Assembly: GCA_946554445.1 (NCBI GenBank)
Contig: CAMNSD010000002.1
Span: 124,001-188,000 of the forward strand
Direction of reading: 5' to 3'
Origin: an uncultured Lachnospiraceae bacterium
GTDB lineage: Bacteria; Bacillota; Clostridia; Lachnospirales; Lachnospiraceae
Length of the DNA: 64,000 bases
The notes under the pieces are model-generated. The model saw nothing but the letters and a program-made list of their open reading frames with translations. It made no database searches and was not told the DNA's origin. This document shows, piece by piece, positions 1 through 8,087 of the stretch (its first letter is position 1; each line of letters starts with the position of its first letter). Position numbers and translations under genes: made by a program.

Positions 1-1
1 G

Positions 2-427
2 CTGGATGCTTTCTTTTTTTGTGTAAAGGTAGCTTTCTGCTGTCTTACCGGTGTTGCTGTTATTGTCTTTATCTTCGCGCCTCAACTGGTGACAATTTTT
101 AGAAAAAATGATATGGATGTTATCCGGGTGGGAGCGGCGGCTCTTAGATATTCTGTTGTGGCGCTGCCCTTAAGTTCCTGGATTGTCATGTGCAATATGA
201 TGCTGCAGTCTATTGGAAAAGGGTTGAAGGCTTCCATCGTAGCTTCTGCAAGACAGGGAATTTTTTTCCTGCCGCTTATTGCAATTTTGCCGTATTTCTG
301 GGGACTTACCGGTGTGGAAATCTGTCAGGCAGTATCGGATTTCTTTGCCTTGACAGTTTCCATACCGTTAGGTGTAAGTGTGATCAGAGAAATGAAGCGG
401 AATGATGTCGAAGTTCCGCCGGGCTAA
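2..427 (+). CDS. MATE family efflux transporter, C-terminal part (partial, starts before the window)
   Basis: The frame is open from the first bases of the window to a TAA at 425-427, so this is the last ~141 codons of a longer gene. The peptide is almost entirely hydrophobic, with three to four membrane spans. The tail has the pattern of the last helices of MATE multidrug/Na+ antiporters (ALRYSVVALPLSSWIVMCNMMLQSIGKG followed by LTGVEICQAVSDFF in separate stretches). The stop codon overlaps the stop of the convergent downstream gene by four bases. Substrate cannot be told from the fragment. Confidence 0.8.
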   Translation: MDAFFFCVKVAFCCLTGVAVIVFIFAPQLVTIFRKNDMDVIRVGAAALRYSVVALPLSSWIVMCNMMLQSIGKGLKASIVASARQGIFFLPLIAILPYFWGLTGVEICQAVSDFFALTVSIPLGVSVIREMKRNDVEVPPG

Positions 428-2070
428 TCAATTAGATAATTTTGGGCTGTACAGATAGAAAAATTAAAGTTTCTAAGGTGCATATCTTCTGAAATGTATT
501 TTATTTTGTCATAATAGTCATTTGTCCAGAATAAAATATAATTTTCCTTGTATTCTACATAATCAAAAGTGTCACTTAATAAATTATCGGTCCGCATATC
601 TTTGATGGATGTAATATCGGGATTGATATCAGGGTTTAAGATAGCTGGCGCCGCGTCGGTTGAGAGACTGATTAGGTATTTTCTTCCGCTTTCTGTGTAT
701 TCTTCATGGACTAGATTGTATCGCGCAATCCAATAATCCGGGTGGGAAAAGGATAAAGCAATATAAAACACAGTGACTACAGCCATACCATAGGCGAAAA
801 GCGGAAATTTTTTGTGGTAGATAAAAATTGTAACGCCAGTCATTAGAAGAAAGATGACGGCTAAGGTCCACAACACCTGTATTCTCCTAAAAGTCAGATG
901 ATATCTGTCAATGTACATGATCATTCGCAGAGCGCTTGAAAGGATCATGATATAGGTGCATCCACTGATGACGGTAAGAATGATTTTTAACGCCATATTA
1001 TCCCGGAATAAATATAGGCAGACCAATACCAGTAACAGGTTTAGTATGCATACGGCGAGCAGTTGGAAAAATCCCTCCCTTGCATAGCTTGCGTAGGTGT
1101 GTCCGTCTGGAAGCTGCATATTGCCAATAAAGAGATAGACAATCTGTATCACACTGAACATCAGATAAAGTATGGAGAGTGCCGCTGTCGCAACAATGGC
1201 AATGATGGGATCAAAAACCCTATTATCATTCACTTCTTCTTTGACGTTTTTCGTTCCAAGTGCCGCATAAACTGCATAGGAGCTAAAGAAAACAACAGTC
1301 ATAAGAACTAAAACACACATGATTTCCCATATATTGATGGCTTCAAAAAATTGTTCAAACATTTTTGCAAAAACAATATCGGCGCTGGAAAGCAGCAGTG
1401 TCATCAAAAATAAGAGCGGAATGGCAATGAGAATTCCAATGCTGATAGATAAAAAGTTACTTTTTTTCCCTGTTTTTTGATGTTTTTGGGCATCAAAATA
1501 AGAGATCATGTCACCAAAAGGGCGTAATAAACATACAAAACAAGTTCCCATAGTCTGCAAAATAGCCATACAATATTTTGGCAGATTCCATGTCTGGTCA
1601 CTGTATACTGTATGCAATATTAGGACAAAAGAAAGCAGGAAGATGCCAAACTTGTTGATGGAAAGTATCTGTGGGGAATTGGTCATACAATTGGAAATGC
1701 CCAACAGTACAATGCTAATCACATAAAAAATGCTGTCTTTTTTGTATGGAACCCCTAACCTTTTCATAGAGAAGAAGAAATAGCAAAGGGTTCCGACGAC
1801 GAAAAAAGGGTAGGTGATACCGGAAGCATTTTTATAAAGACAGAAAGCATAAAACATTGCATAGAGCAGACTGCCGATTCCAAAAAAGGGAAAGTGCTTT
1901 TTCATATTCTGGGTGTAGATGTTGTCAGGTTTTTCTTCGGCTGCAGATATTGTCCTGGCGGGACTGTCCTGATTGGAATAAGGCTGATTGGGATAAAGCT
2001 GTGCGGCAGCCTGAAGATTTGCCTGAGGTTGATTCATTGGTTGGTGGGGATAGGTTTGATTTTGATTCAT
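424..2070 (-). CDS. DUF4173/DUF4153-type multi-span membrane protein
   Basis: This 548-residue protein has a Gln/Asn/Pro-rich soluble N-terminus of about 65 residues, then roughly ten hydrophobic segments and a short soluble C-terminal tail. The central part (DAQKHQKTGKKSNFLSIS, then a long helix ending LLSSADIVFAKMF) is the signature of the DUF4173/DUF4153 family, whose function is unknown. An in-frame upstream ATG at 2115 exists, but AAAGGAG sits eight bases before the ATG at 2070, so I chose 2070. It is the third gene of a reverse-strand set with an XRE regulator and a DUF2975 protein, a common Firmicute trio. A sensory or envelope role is guesswork. Confidence 0.8.
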   Translation of the reverse strand: MNQNQTYPHQPMNQPQANLQAAAQLYPNQPYSNQDSPARTISAAEEKPDNIYTQNMKKHFPFFGIGSLLYAMFYAFCLYKNASGITYPFFVVGTLCYFFFSMKRLGVPYKKDSIFYVISIVLLGISNCMTNSPQILSINKFGIFLLSFVLILHTVYSDQTWNLPKYCMAILQTMGTCFVCLLRPFGDMISYFDAQKHQKTGKKSNFLSISIGILIAIPLLFLMTLLLSSADIVFAKMFEQFFEAINIWEIMCVLVLMTVVFFSSYAVYAALGTKNVKEEVNDNRVFDPIIAIVATAALSILYLMFSVIQIVYLFIGNMQLPDGHTYASYAREGFFQLLAVCILNLLLVLVCLYLFRDNMALKIILTVISGCTYIMILSSALRMIMYIDRYHLTFRRIQVLWTLAVIFLLMTGVTIFIYHKKFPLFAYGMAVVTVFYIALSFSHPDYWIARYNLVHEEYTESGRKYLISLSTDAAPAILNPDINPDITSIKDMRTDNLLSDTFDYVEYKENYILFWTNDYYDKIKYISEDMHLRNFNFSICTAQNYLID

Positions 2071-2134
2071 AATTTTGACTCCTTTCTCTTTCATAACCTG
2101 AAAAATTACTTGCATATTAAGTTCATGAAGTACA

Positions 2135-2383
2135 CTATTCTTTTGGTATATCAGTTGTTTCTTCTTTATTTTCTTCCGTATCTTCTACATATTCCAGAAT
2201 ATCGCCAGGCTGGCAGTTTAGCGCTTTACAGATTTCATTTAAAGTGGAAAGCCGGATTGCCTTGGCTTTGTTATTTTTGAGGATGGATAGATTCGCAAGA
2301 GTAATGTCGATATCTCCGGCCAATTCGGTCAGCCCCTTCTTGCGCATCGCCATCATGACGTCCAGGTTGATAATAATTGCCAT
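2135..2383 (-). CDS. Small XRE/Cro-type helix-turn-helix regulator (YozG-like)
   Basis: An 82-residue protein that is essentially one helix-turn-helix domain. The pattern MRKKGLTELAGDIDITLANLSILKNN, then LSTLNEICKALNCQPGDILEY, matches the compact Cro/C1 regulators of the YozG type that usually sit beside DUF2975 membrane proteins. The C-terminus is an acidic, Glu/Thr-rich tail. It lies between the DUF2975 and DUF4173 genes on the same strand and probably regulates this operon; a 12-bp palindrome in the operon promoter at 2976-2987 is a candidate operator. Its ribosome binding site (AAAGGAG) is twelve bases from the start, which is a little long. Confidence 0.85.
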   Translation of the reverse strand: MAIIINLDVMMAMRKKGLTELAGDIDITLANLSILKNNKAKAIRLSTLNEICKALNCQPGDILEYVEDTEENKEETTDIPKE

Positions 2384-2426
2384 ATGTGTATTTAACTCCT
2401 TTGCTCCAAGATATTTGTATCTATTC

Positions 2427-2873
2427 TTAGATAGTCAGATCGTTTTCCAGTTTGTAAGTGACAGCCTTATCAAAGACCTGAGCCAGCACCTTGCTGAAAA
2501 GTCCGGCAATCACAAAGACCAGGATAATGATCATTACTGCCGGGGTAAGGTAGATGAACAGGCGGCAGGCCGTGATCACAGCGATGAAGAAACTGTAAAT
2601 ACTCATCTTTTCAAGACTCACCACATTCTCTCGGATAAAGCAGTCGTCGTTTAAAACGGAGCGGAACATTTTCCGAAGCTGTTGCAAAATCAATACGGCA
2701 AAAATGCCAGATAAAAAGAGGATAACACAGAGAGAATAATAGTTTTCTGCAAAATATTTATTGTAACGGCCATAGAATTTAATGCTTAGCGGGAGCGTGG
2801 CGATTACAATGATTCCGGCGTAAAACATAAGATCCAGTAAGTATTTGGTGAAAATTGTCAGTTTGTCTTTCAT
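2427..2873 (-). CDS. DUF2975 domain membrane protein
   Basis: A 148-residue protein with four predicted membrane helices and short loops, the layout of the DUF2975 family. The start at 2873 (MKDKLTIFTKYLLDLMFY) is preferred over an upstream ATG at 2915 because it begins directly before the first helix and has AAAGGA ten bases upstream. It is the first gene of the trio with the XRE regulator and DUF4173 protein and follows the promoter at 2972-3000. The family has no established function; partnership with the small regulator is inferred from conserved neighbourhood. Confidence 0.82.
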   Translation of the reverse strand: MKDKLTIFTKYLLDLMFYAGIIVIATLPLSIKFYGRYNKYFAENYYSLCVILFLSGIFAVLILQQLRKMFRSVLNDDCFIRENVVSLEKMSIYSFFIAVITACRLFIYLTPAVMIIILVFVIAGLFSKVLAQVFDKAVTYKLENDLTI

Positions 2874-2971
2874 ATGACAGGTGTCCTTTCTGTGATTGCT
2901 GTTTCCATGACTCATTCATAATTTTTTAGATTTTGAATGGTTATCGTATGTTTTTTATTTTTTGTAATTTT

Positions 2972-3000
2972 AAAATAACACGTGTTAAAATGAATGTCAA
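2972..3000 (-). promoter_or_regulatory. Promoter of the DUF2975-XRE-DUF4173 operon with palindromic spacer
   Basis: On the reverse strand a perfect -35 TTGACA (2995-3000) is followed by a 17-base spacer and TATTTT (2972-2977). The spacer and -10 edge contain the perfect 12-bp palindrome TAACACGTGTTA (2976-2987), well placed for a repressor to block polymerase. The small XRE protein of the operon is the obvious candidate binder, which is inference. Confidence 0.6.
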
Positions 3001-3033
3001 CAAAAATTTATTGAGTTTCGATAAATTTTTGTT
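2999..3033. repeat. Perfect inverted repeat, 13-bp arms
   Basis: AACAAAAATTTAT at 2999-3011 is exactly complemented by ATAAATTTTTGTT at 3021-3033 with a nine-base loop. It overlaps the -35 of the reverse-strand promoter and lies before the ogt transcription unit. AT-rich arms make it a weak terminator at best; a protein-binding site is equally possible. The rest of the 2874-3155 gap shows nothing else I can name. Confidence 0.55.
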
Positions 3034-3155
3034 CTAGGACAATAATATGAAAAAATATTAGAGGAAAACACATCATGTCCGTGCGTAACATTGTGGTTCA
3101 ATCGAGGAGATGTTATACTTTTTTATAATAGGAAAGACAACCTTTTCATAGAAAT

Positions 3156-3287
3156 ATGGTAATAAAGGATTTTAGTGATGAAGGGATGACAGTTGTGGAA
3201 TACTACGAAGAGAGAGCGTATTATAGAGATAACTGGAATAAAGTGATGGATGGCACATATGTACCATTATGGAAACAGAAAGAATAG
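3156..3287 (+). CDS. Possible 43-residue protein coupled to ogt
   Basis: An ATG at 3156 opens a 43-codon frame ending with TAG at 3285-3287, nine bases before the ogt start. The peptide is charged and aromatic (VEYYEERAYYRDNWNKVMD, then GTYVPLWKQKE) and looks like real coding sequence rather than random AT-rich translation. The ribosome binding site is poor. It may be a short leader protein, or the end of a decayed longer gene, since an in-frame stop lies at 3129-3131. I do not recognise a family. Confidence 0.35.
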   Translation: MVIKDFSDEGMTVVEYYEERAYYRDNWNKVMDGTYVPLWKQKE

Positions 3288-3295
3288 GGAATCAG

Positions 3296-3820
3296 ATGCA
3301 ATACATATCTACTTATAAATCACCTATAGGAGAGATACTTCTCGCCGCTGATGAGATTGGCCTGACGGGACTTTGGTTTGATGGACAAAAGTATTTTGCC
3401 CATAACCTTGACTCCGCACATGAAGAAAAAGACCTGCTGGTATTTGAGGACGTAAGGAAATGGCTTACTATTTACTTTGCCGGACGGAAGCCGGATTTTA
3501 TACCGCCTTTACATTTAATCGGTACGCCGTTTCAAATCAGTATTTGGAAATTACTGCAGCAGATTACATATGGACAGACAACAACATATGGAGAATTGGC
3601 CAGAAAGATTGCTAGGGAAAAAGGTCTTGCCCATATGTCTGCCCAAGCTGTGGGAGGAGCGGTAGGACACAATCCAATTTCTATTATTGTGCCCTGCCAC
3701 CGGGTTGTAGGTTCCGATGGCAGTCTGACAGGATATGCGGGAGGTGTGGATAAAAAGAAGTACCTTCTTTCCTTGGAAGGCATAAGGTTGAAAAATCAAA
3801 CTGATGTGCTGATTTTTTAA
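3296..3820 (+). CDS. ogt: Methylated-DNA--protein-cysteine methyltransferase
   Basis: The 174-residue protein transfers the alkyl group from O6-alkylguanine (and O4-alkylthymine) in DNA to its own cysteine in a suicide repair reaction. The active-site motif VPCHRVVG is present with the acceptor at about Cys134, preceded by the DNA-binding helix region TTTYGELARKIA and the GGAVGHNP turn typical of the family. The track-type longest frame begins at 3269, but the sequence AGGGA six bases before the ATG at 3296 and the family start MQYISTYKSPIG favour 3296. It is followed by mutM on the same strand, so the two form a small DNA-repair pair. Confidence 0.93.
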   Translation: MQYISTYKSPIGEILLAADEIGLTGLWFDGQKYFAHNLDSAHEEKDLLVFEDVRKWLTIYFAGRKPDFIPPLHLIGTPFQISIWKLLQQITYGQTTTYGELARKIAREKGLAHMSAQAVGGAVGHNPISIIVPCHRVVGSDGSLTGYAGGVDKKKYLLSLEGIRLKNQTDVLIF

Positions 3821-3945
3821 CTGCGAGTTTGTGGCTCCGGCATGGAAGGAAATATGGAAAAAATATATTTGCCCTCTAAAAGGGACAGTACTATGATAAC
3901 GTATCAATTCATTTAAAAGAAAAATACAGGAAGAGGATGAAAATC

Positions 3946-4773
3946 ATGCCAGAGTTACCAGAAGTGGAAACGATTAAAAGAGTGCTGGAGCCACAGCTGA
4001 AAGGACTTACCATTACAAAAGTAACAGTAAACCGTCCGGAGGTGACAGCCTATCCTGCGGCGGACGAATTTTGCAGGTTACTGACCGGTCAGCGCGTATC
4101 GGGTATGATGCGCCGAGGGAAATTTCTGTATATTTTATTAGAAAATGGTGGTCGGGTTATCTTACATTTACGGATGACAGGTGGTCTGCTATTTACGCCG
4201 GCCGATTTTCCGCAAGAGAAGCATACACATATTATTTTTGAAATGGATGACGGCAGGCAGTTACGTTTTTCGGATATGCGTCGTTTCGGTCGTTTTTGGA
4301 TGCTTCAAAACGAGGAAGTGGATACATACAGTGGAATTGCAAAGTTGGGAATCGAACCTTTTGATGATGAATTGACGACGGAATATCTGATCCTTCATTT
4401 GGGAAAACGTAAGAAAGCGATTAAGGAATGTCTGTTAGACCAGAGTATAATTGCGGGTATCGGCAATATTTATTCGGATGAGATTTTATTTACTGCCGGA
4501 ATTTATCCGGCACGCCCGGCAGGCAGTCTGCGGCAGGAGGAGTGGGAGCGGCTTGCGAGGGTGATTCCGGAACGTTTGACATATTTTATTGAAAAGAATG
4601 AGATAACGCCGGAAGAGTATCTGGAAACAAAAGGACAGGATTACCGCAACACGCCATTTTTACAGATATATGGTCATGCTGGCAAAACCTGCCCGGTTTG
4701 TGGGAGTCTGCTTAGCCGTATGGTCATAGGCGGCAGAAGCAGCGTGTATTGCCCCGGATGTCAGAAAAATTAA
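3946..4773 (+). CDS. mutM: Formamidopyrimidine-DNA glycosylase
   Basis: A 275-residue bifunctional glycosylase/AP lyase that removes 8-oxoguanine and FapyG. The mature N-terminus must be proline (Pro2, the Schiff-base nucleophile), and the motif PELPEVETI starts right after the ATG at 3946, so that start is correct and the in-frame ATG at 3937 is not. Further family marks are the catalytic Lys in MRRGKFLYI, the RFGRFW loop, the IAGIGNIYSDE helix-two-turn-helix and a C-terminal zinc finger with two C-x2-C pairs (CPVC and CPGC). It lies 125 bases after ogt and converges on the lipoprotein gene. Confidence 0.96.
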   Translation: MPELPEVETIKRVLEPQLKGLTITKVTVNRPEVTAYPAADEFCRLLTGQRVSGMMRRGKFLYILLENGGRVILHLRMTGGLLFTPADFPQEKHTHIIFEMDDGRQLRFSDMRRFGRFWMLQNEEVDTYSGIAKLGIEPFDDELTTEYLILHLGKRKKAIKECLLDQSIIAGIGNIYSDEILFTAGIYPARPAGSLRQEEWERLARVIPERLTYFIEKNEITPEEYLETKGQDYRNTPFLQIYGHAGKTCPVCGSLLSRMVIGGRSSVYCPGCQKN

Positions 4774-4785
4774 ATCTGGAGTTTA

Positions 4786-5415
4786 TTAATGGTAAGAACA
4801 ATTTTCCAAAAATTCAGTCAGCATCTGCTGTAAGTCCTCGTCATAGCTTTCCACGCATGTCAACTCCATACAAACGGCCATATCTTCATAAACGCCGAAT
4901 GCAGATATGCCGTGGTCGTAAGGATTTGCAGCATTGGTAAACTGGTAAGTAATCAAGGAATATATTTGACCATTACAGTCAATTTCTTCTTCACTTATCA
5001 CTTCATAATTTGACTTTCCGGCGGCCAGCCAGTTGTTCATGTTTTCCTGGGCGGCTTCGGTGGACTTAAATTCTCCCGCTAGTAGATAAAGCTGTGCATC
5101 GTATAAAGAAACGGATTCTCCATCGCTGTTTTCATAAGGAGTGGAATTTCCAGCAACCCATGAAGCATAATAGAGTCCATCCGCCGAAAGAGCGTCCATC
5201 TGCTCGGACAATGTCAGTCTCTCATCCATATTTTGTATCGTCAAATGGGAACCAATCGTTACTTGGCCGGACTCTTCGTCTGCTGTGTGATTGGCAGTAT
5301 TGAAAAGGTCGGGTGTAAGCGCACAGCCGGATAATGCGACAGTGCATATTATGGTACATATCATGACAGCTATTTTTCGGGTTGCCAGATGAGTTTTTAT
5401 ATGTTTATATTTCAC
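4786..5415 (-). CDS. Lipoprotein of unknown function
   Basis: The 209-residue protein starts with a basic stretch and hydrophobic signal ending in a lipobox (VALSGC), so it should be lipidated at Cys31 and exposed on the outer face of the membrane. It begins with GTG at 5413-5415, with GAGGAG eight to nine bases upstream. The mature part has no motif I recognise; a repeated theme is short alternating strands (LYLLAGEF, YSLITYQFTNA, GVYEDMAVCMELTC), suggesting a small alpha/beta fold. It is convergent with mutM, with only twelve bases between stops. Confidence 0.7.
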   Translation of the reverse strand: MKYKHIKTHLATRKIAVMICTIICTVALSGCALTPDLFNTANHTADEESGQVTIGSHLTIQNMDERLTLSEQMDALSADGLYYASWVAGNSTPYENSDGESVSLYDAQLYLLAGEFKSTEAAQENMNNWLAAGKSNYEVISEEEIDCNGQIYSLITYQFTNAANPYDHGISAFGVYEDMAVCMELTCVESYDEDLQQMLTEFLENCSYH

Positions 5416-5486
5416 TTTTCCATCTCCTCGATTCTCATGTTTTTACGCTATTGAAACAATGTATATATTACATTGCGGCAGATTTG

Positions 5487-5936
5487 CTATAAAAGTTTGT
5501 CTAACTCTTCGTTCAATTTCGCCTTTAATTTTTCCAGTTCCTCCATGGTCGGATTATATTTTTTGTCTGTCAATTCCTTACCGAGCTGCCACACAGGGCC
5601 GGCAGCAGGTGTATCGCCATTTCTTCTCGGATGTATGTGCCAGTGCATATGCAGACCGCGTCCGACGCCTAGCAGGGAATAGTTCAATTTATCCGGCTGG
5701 AATGCATGATATACGGCTTCCGCCACAAGGGCCATTTCATGAAGAAATTCGTCCCGGTAACGAGGTTCCAGCTGATGTAGTTCATAAGCGTGTTGTTTGC
5801 ACAAAAATAGGGTGTATCCTTTTATCCTCTGTTGGTCGCCTATTACCACATATCCTGTGTTCAGTTCGCGGACGAAATAAGGATTTTTATTTTCTTTGAT
5901 CAATGCGATTCTTTCGCAGACTAAACAATCATTCAT
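5487..5936 (-). CDS. HIT family nucleotide-binding/hydrolase protein
   Basis: A 149-residue histidine-triad protein. It has the family's LHMHWHIHPRR motif (the His-x-His-x-His triad that binds and cleaves nucleoside-phosphoramidate or dinucleotide substrates), here as HMHWHIH, preceded by the GYTLFLCKQHAYEL strand-helix. An N-terminal CLVC pair may bind zinc, as in some HIT proteins. The longest frame runs to 6314 but would overlap the next gene; the ATG at 5936 with GGA nine bases upstream begins exactly at the conserved N-terminus (MNDCLVCERI). Physiological substrate unknown. Confidence 0.85.
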   Translation of the reverse strand: MNDCLVCERIALIKENKNPYFVRELNTGYVVIGDQQRIKGYTLFLCKQHAYELHQLEPRYRDEFLHEMALVAEAVYHAFQPDKLNYSLLGVGRGLHMHWHIHPRRNGDTPAAGPVWQLGKELTDKKYNPTMEELEKLKAKLNEELDKLL

Positions 5937-5967
5937 CTTTGCTTTTCCATTCATCGTTTTAAAATTT

Positions 5968-6627
5968 TTAATCCTTTTGACAACTTTGGTATAAAGTATC
6001 CCATAACTGGCTGCATTCCCTGACATGCTCTGTGACAGCATCGGTATAGAAACAACGTCTGCCAAGATAGAGTTCGGAAAGGATATCCTGGTTGCTGCCG
6101 GTAGTTGTCTGTCCAAAGGATGTATCGGTGTAGGCACCAAGTTCCATCTCTGTGAGAACAGGACAGTTTGACCATTGTAAAATCTTGTCTGCCGTTTCAT
6201 AATCCGACTGTTCCGGGCAGCTTCCATCTGCGGCTGCCAAAAGCTGATAGGTGCGTTGAAAGTCATTCGGATCTTCCAGAAGGAAGAAATAGCTGTCACA
6301 ATCTGAGATATCACCGATCAGGGTTATCTCAGAAGCATATTGATAATAGGCAGTATCCATATCTTTGTCATCATTGCCATTTATGTATTGATTGACCTGA
6401 ACGAGGGTTTCACCGTCATGATTATAATCCGTCGCCAGTGAAGTAAAGGCCTCCTGTATGGCAGCAACCGTGTCTGGCGGAAGTGGGGCTTTTCCTACGT
6501 ATGCGATCTGCAGGTCCGGAGATTTTTGAAAAAGTCCCAGGGCATTTCCAATCAGGTTGCAGGCAATCAGAAACAGTATGATGCCGATAATGACATACCA
6601 TTTATGATAGTACCACCAGTTTTTCAT
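5968..6627 (-). CDS. Single-span membrane-anchored protein, function unknown
   Basis: The 219-residue protein has an N-terminal MKNWWYYHKWYVI start followed by one hydrophobic helix (about residues 12-32), then a soluble domain presumably outside the cell. The N-terminal WWYYHKW..IIG pattern recurs in Lachnospiraceae membrane proteins, but no function is known to me. The ATG at 6627 is chosen over 6669 because GGAGG lies six bases upstream. The HIT gene follows 31 bases later on the same strand, and the LacI regulator ends 38 bases upstream. Confidence 0.65.
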   Translation of the reverse strand: MKNWWYYHKWYVIIGIILFLIACNLIGNALGLFQKSPDLQIAYVGKAPLPPDTVAAIQEAFTSLATDYNHDGETLVQVNQYINGNDDKDMDTAYYQYASEITLIGDISDCDSYFFLLEDPNDFQRTYQLLAAADGSCPEQSDYETADKILQWSNCPVLTEMELGAYTDTSFGQTTTGSNQDILSELYLGRRCFYTDAVTEHVRECSQLWDTLYQSCQKD

Positions 6628-6665
6628 ATGATTCCTCCGTGTTTTCCTATGTAAAAGCGGTCTGT

Positions 6666-7682
6666 TCAACTTATTCTAATGAACAAAGAGTCTGGTTCCC
6701 TGGTAGTGCCGCCATAAGCATAGGTAACAGGCAGGCATACAAGCGGCGGTTTGGAAGAAAGATTTTCCTGCAAAAGCAGGTTGACGCACATTTCCGCAAT
6801 TTCCGGCACTGGCTGTACAATCGTGGAGCATATATATTCTGTCCCTTGAAAAGGACGGATGCCATCGAAGCCGATCACTTGCACATCTTCCGGGACACGC
6901 AGGTTTAATTTGCGAAGCGTCTTGATGATCAGGTAAGCTAGCCGGTCAGTTACACAGAAAATACCGTCAAAGGAAAGTTTTCCATCCTGAATATGTTCAG
7001 AGAGAAAGGACTCAAACTCTTCATAAGCGTCCCCATCGTTGAGGATTTTCATTTCATATGACAGGCCCCGTGACAGACAACCGTTCTCAAAACCGGCTTT
7101 CCGCTTGTTGGGTTCATTGTCTAGTGAGGAGCCGATGCGGAGAAAGGCAACATTGGTACAGCCCAAATCCGCCAGTTTTTCTGCGGCTAATTGTCCGCCT
7201 GCAAAGTTATCGCTGGCTACACAGGGGATTTTGGTGCCCATGGAACGGTCAATGGCGACAAAAGGTGTATTTTCTTCAATCTGCAGATGCGGGTTGTAAG
7301 TCAGGCCGATAATGCCGTCTACCTTATTTTGCTGCGCCATGGTGACATATTCCTGTTCCTGATCGGAATCGAAATCGGTAGAGCATAACAGCATACGATA
7401 CTTACGTCTCAAAAGCGCAAGATTAATATGGTAGACAAGGGAAGCGAAGAAAGGTTCTTCTGTGTTGGGAATTAAAAGCGCGACGGTATAGGTTTTACTT
7501 GCTTTTAAGCCCTGTGCATAGCTGTTGACCTGATAATTCAGTTTCTTAATGGCCTCTTCCACACGGAGTCTGTAAGATTCCCCGACAGGGATACCGTTTA
7601 CCACCTTGGATACAGTGCCCAAGGCAACGCCGGCTTCTTTTGCCACATCTTTCATAGTAGGAACGGAGTGCTCTGATTTCAT
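6666..7682 (-). CDS. LacI family transcriptional regulator of the fructan/sucrose operon
   Basis: A 338-residue regulator with an N-terminal LacI helix-turn-helix (TMKDVAKEAGVALGTVSKVV, about residues 9-28), hinge helix (VNSYAQGLKASKT) and a periplasmic-binding-protein-like sensor (VALLIPNTEEPFFASLV onward). It reads away from the ABC permease, GH32 and fructokinase genes that start at 8088, so it very probably represses them and is relieved by a sugar or sugar phosphate such as fructose or sucrose. Dyads with TGAAA/TTTCA half-sites lie both near its own start (7710-7729) and around the operon promoter. Confidence 0.9.
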   Translation of the reverse strand: MKSEHSVPTMKDVAKEAGVALGTVSKVVNGIPVGESYRLRVEEAIKKLNYQVNSYAQGLKASKTYTVALLIPNTEEPFFASLVYHINLALLRRKYRMLLCSTDFDSDQEQEYVTMAQQNKVDGIIGLTYNPHLQIEENTPFVAIDRSMGTKIPCVASDNFAGGQLAAEKLADLGCTNVAFLRIGSSLDNEPNKRKAGFENGCLSRGLSYEMKILNDGDAYEEFESFLSEHIQDGKLSFDGIFCVTDRLAYLIIKTLRKLNLRVPEDVQVIGFDGIRPFQGTEYICSTIVQPVPEIAEMCVNLLLQENLSSKPPLVCLPVTYAYGGTTREPDSLFIRIS

Positions 7683-7709
7683 TTTAACCTCTTTTCTGTT
7701 TCATTTTTG

Positions 7710-7729
7710 TTTCATGAACAGATATGAAA
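7710..7729. promoter_or_regulatory. Candidate LacI-family operator near the regulator start
   Basis: TTTCAT (7710-7715) and ATGAAA (7724-7729) form a perfect six-base dyad with an eight-base centre, 28 bases upstream of the regulator ATG. The half-sites match those of the operon-side dyads, suggesting autoregulation. Confidence 0.5.
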
Positions 7730-7869
7730 CTTCATGAAATATACTTATTAAATATAGAAAACAGTATGTTATATCTAATTATTATTTTGATATTTAGAAA
7801 GAAATATCTTTGTTGAGATTATTATAAAAGATAAAAATCAGTTTGTAAAGACTAAAATGAAATAAATGA

Positions 7870-7881
7870 TGAAACGTTACA
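7870..7881. promoter_or_regulatory. Candidate upstream LacI-family operator
   Basis: TGAAACGTTACA differs by one base from the symmetric LacI-family consensus TGAAACGTTTCA, with the central CG and half-sites intact. It is about 150 bp upstream of the operator at 8018, a spacing that would allow looping between sites. Confidence 0.5.
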
Positions 7882-7977
7882 TGAAATAATGGTGGGTAAA
7901 ATAGACAAAAATGCATAATTAAAATAGTATAAAATGCCAAAATATATAAATAATCACAATAAAATAGCCCTAATGCA

Positions 7978-8006
7978 TTGACGAAGTTTAAATATAGTGC
8001 TAGCAT
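7978..8006 (+). promoter_or_regulatory. Promoter of the fructan/sucrose operon
   Basis: TTGACG (7978-7983), 17-base spacer, TAGCAT (8001-8006) fit a sigma-A promoter, with transcription expected to start near 8013. Two LacI-type dyads follow directly at 8018 and 8044, the standard arrangement for repression by blocking initiation. Confidence 0.6.
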
Positions 8007-8017
8007 ACAGATAAGAT

Positions 8018-8034
8018 GTGAAATAACGTTTCAC
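8018..8034. promoter_or_regulatory. Candidate LacI-family operator at the transcription start
   Basis: GTGAAATAACGTTTCAC has six-base inverted arms GTGAAA/TTTCAC around a five-base centre, immediately downstream of the predicted -10 at 8001-8006. Confidence 0.65.
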
Positions 8035-8043
8035 GAAAAGAGA

Positions 8044-8058
8044 TGTGAAAAGTTCACA
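8044..8058. promoter_or_regulatory. Second dyad downstream of the operon promoter
   Basis: TGTGAAAAGTTCACA is a perfect dyad with six-base arms and a three-base centre, 29 bases before the first permease ATG. Its centre differs from the 8018 site, so it may bind the same LacI protein more weakly or be a different regulator's site. The remainder of 7683-8087 is AT-rich with no coding potential seen. Confidence 0.5.
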
Positions 8059-8087
8059 AACCACATGCGGAGGGAAGGAGAAAGGAT

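Noticed and set aside
424-427. Overlapping stop codons of convergent MATE and DUF4173 genes
   Set aside because: A four-base overlap of convergent stops is a common compact arrangement and not informative by itself.
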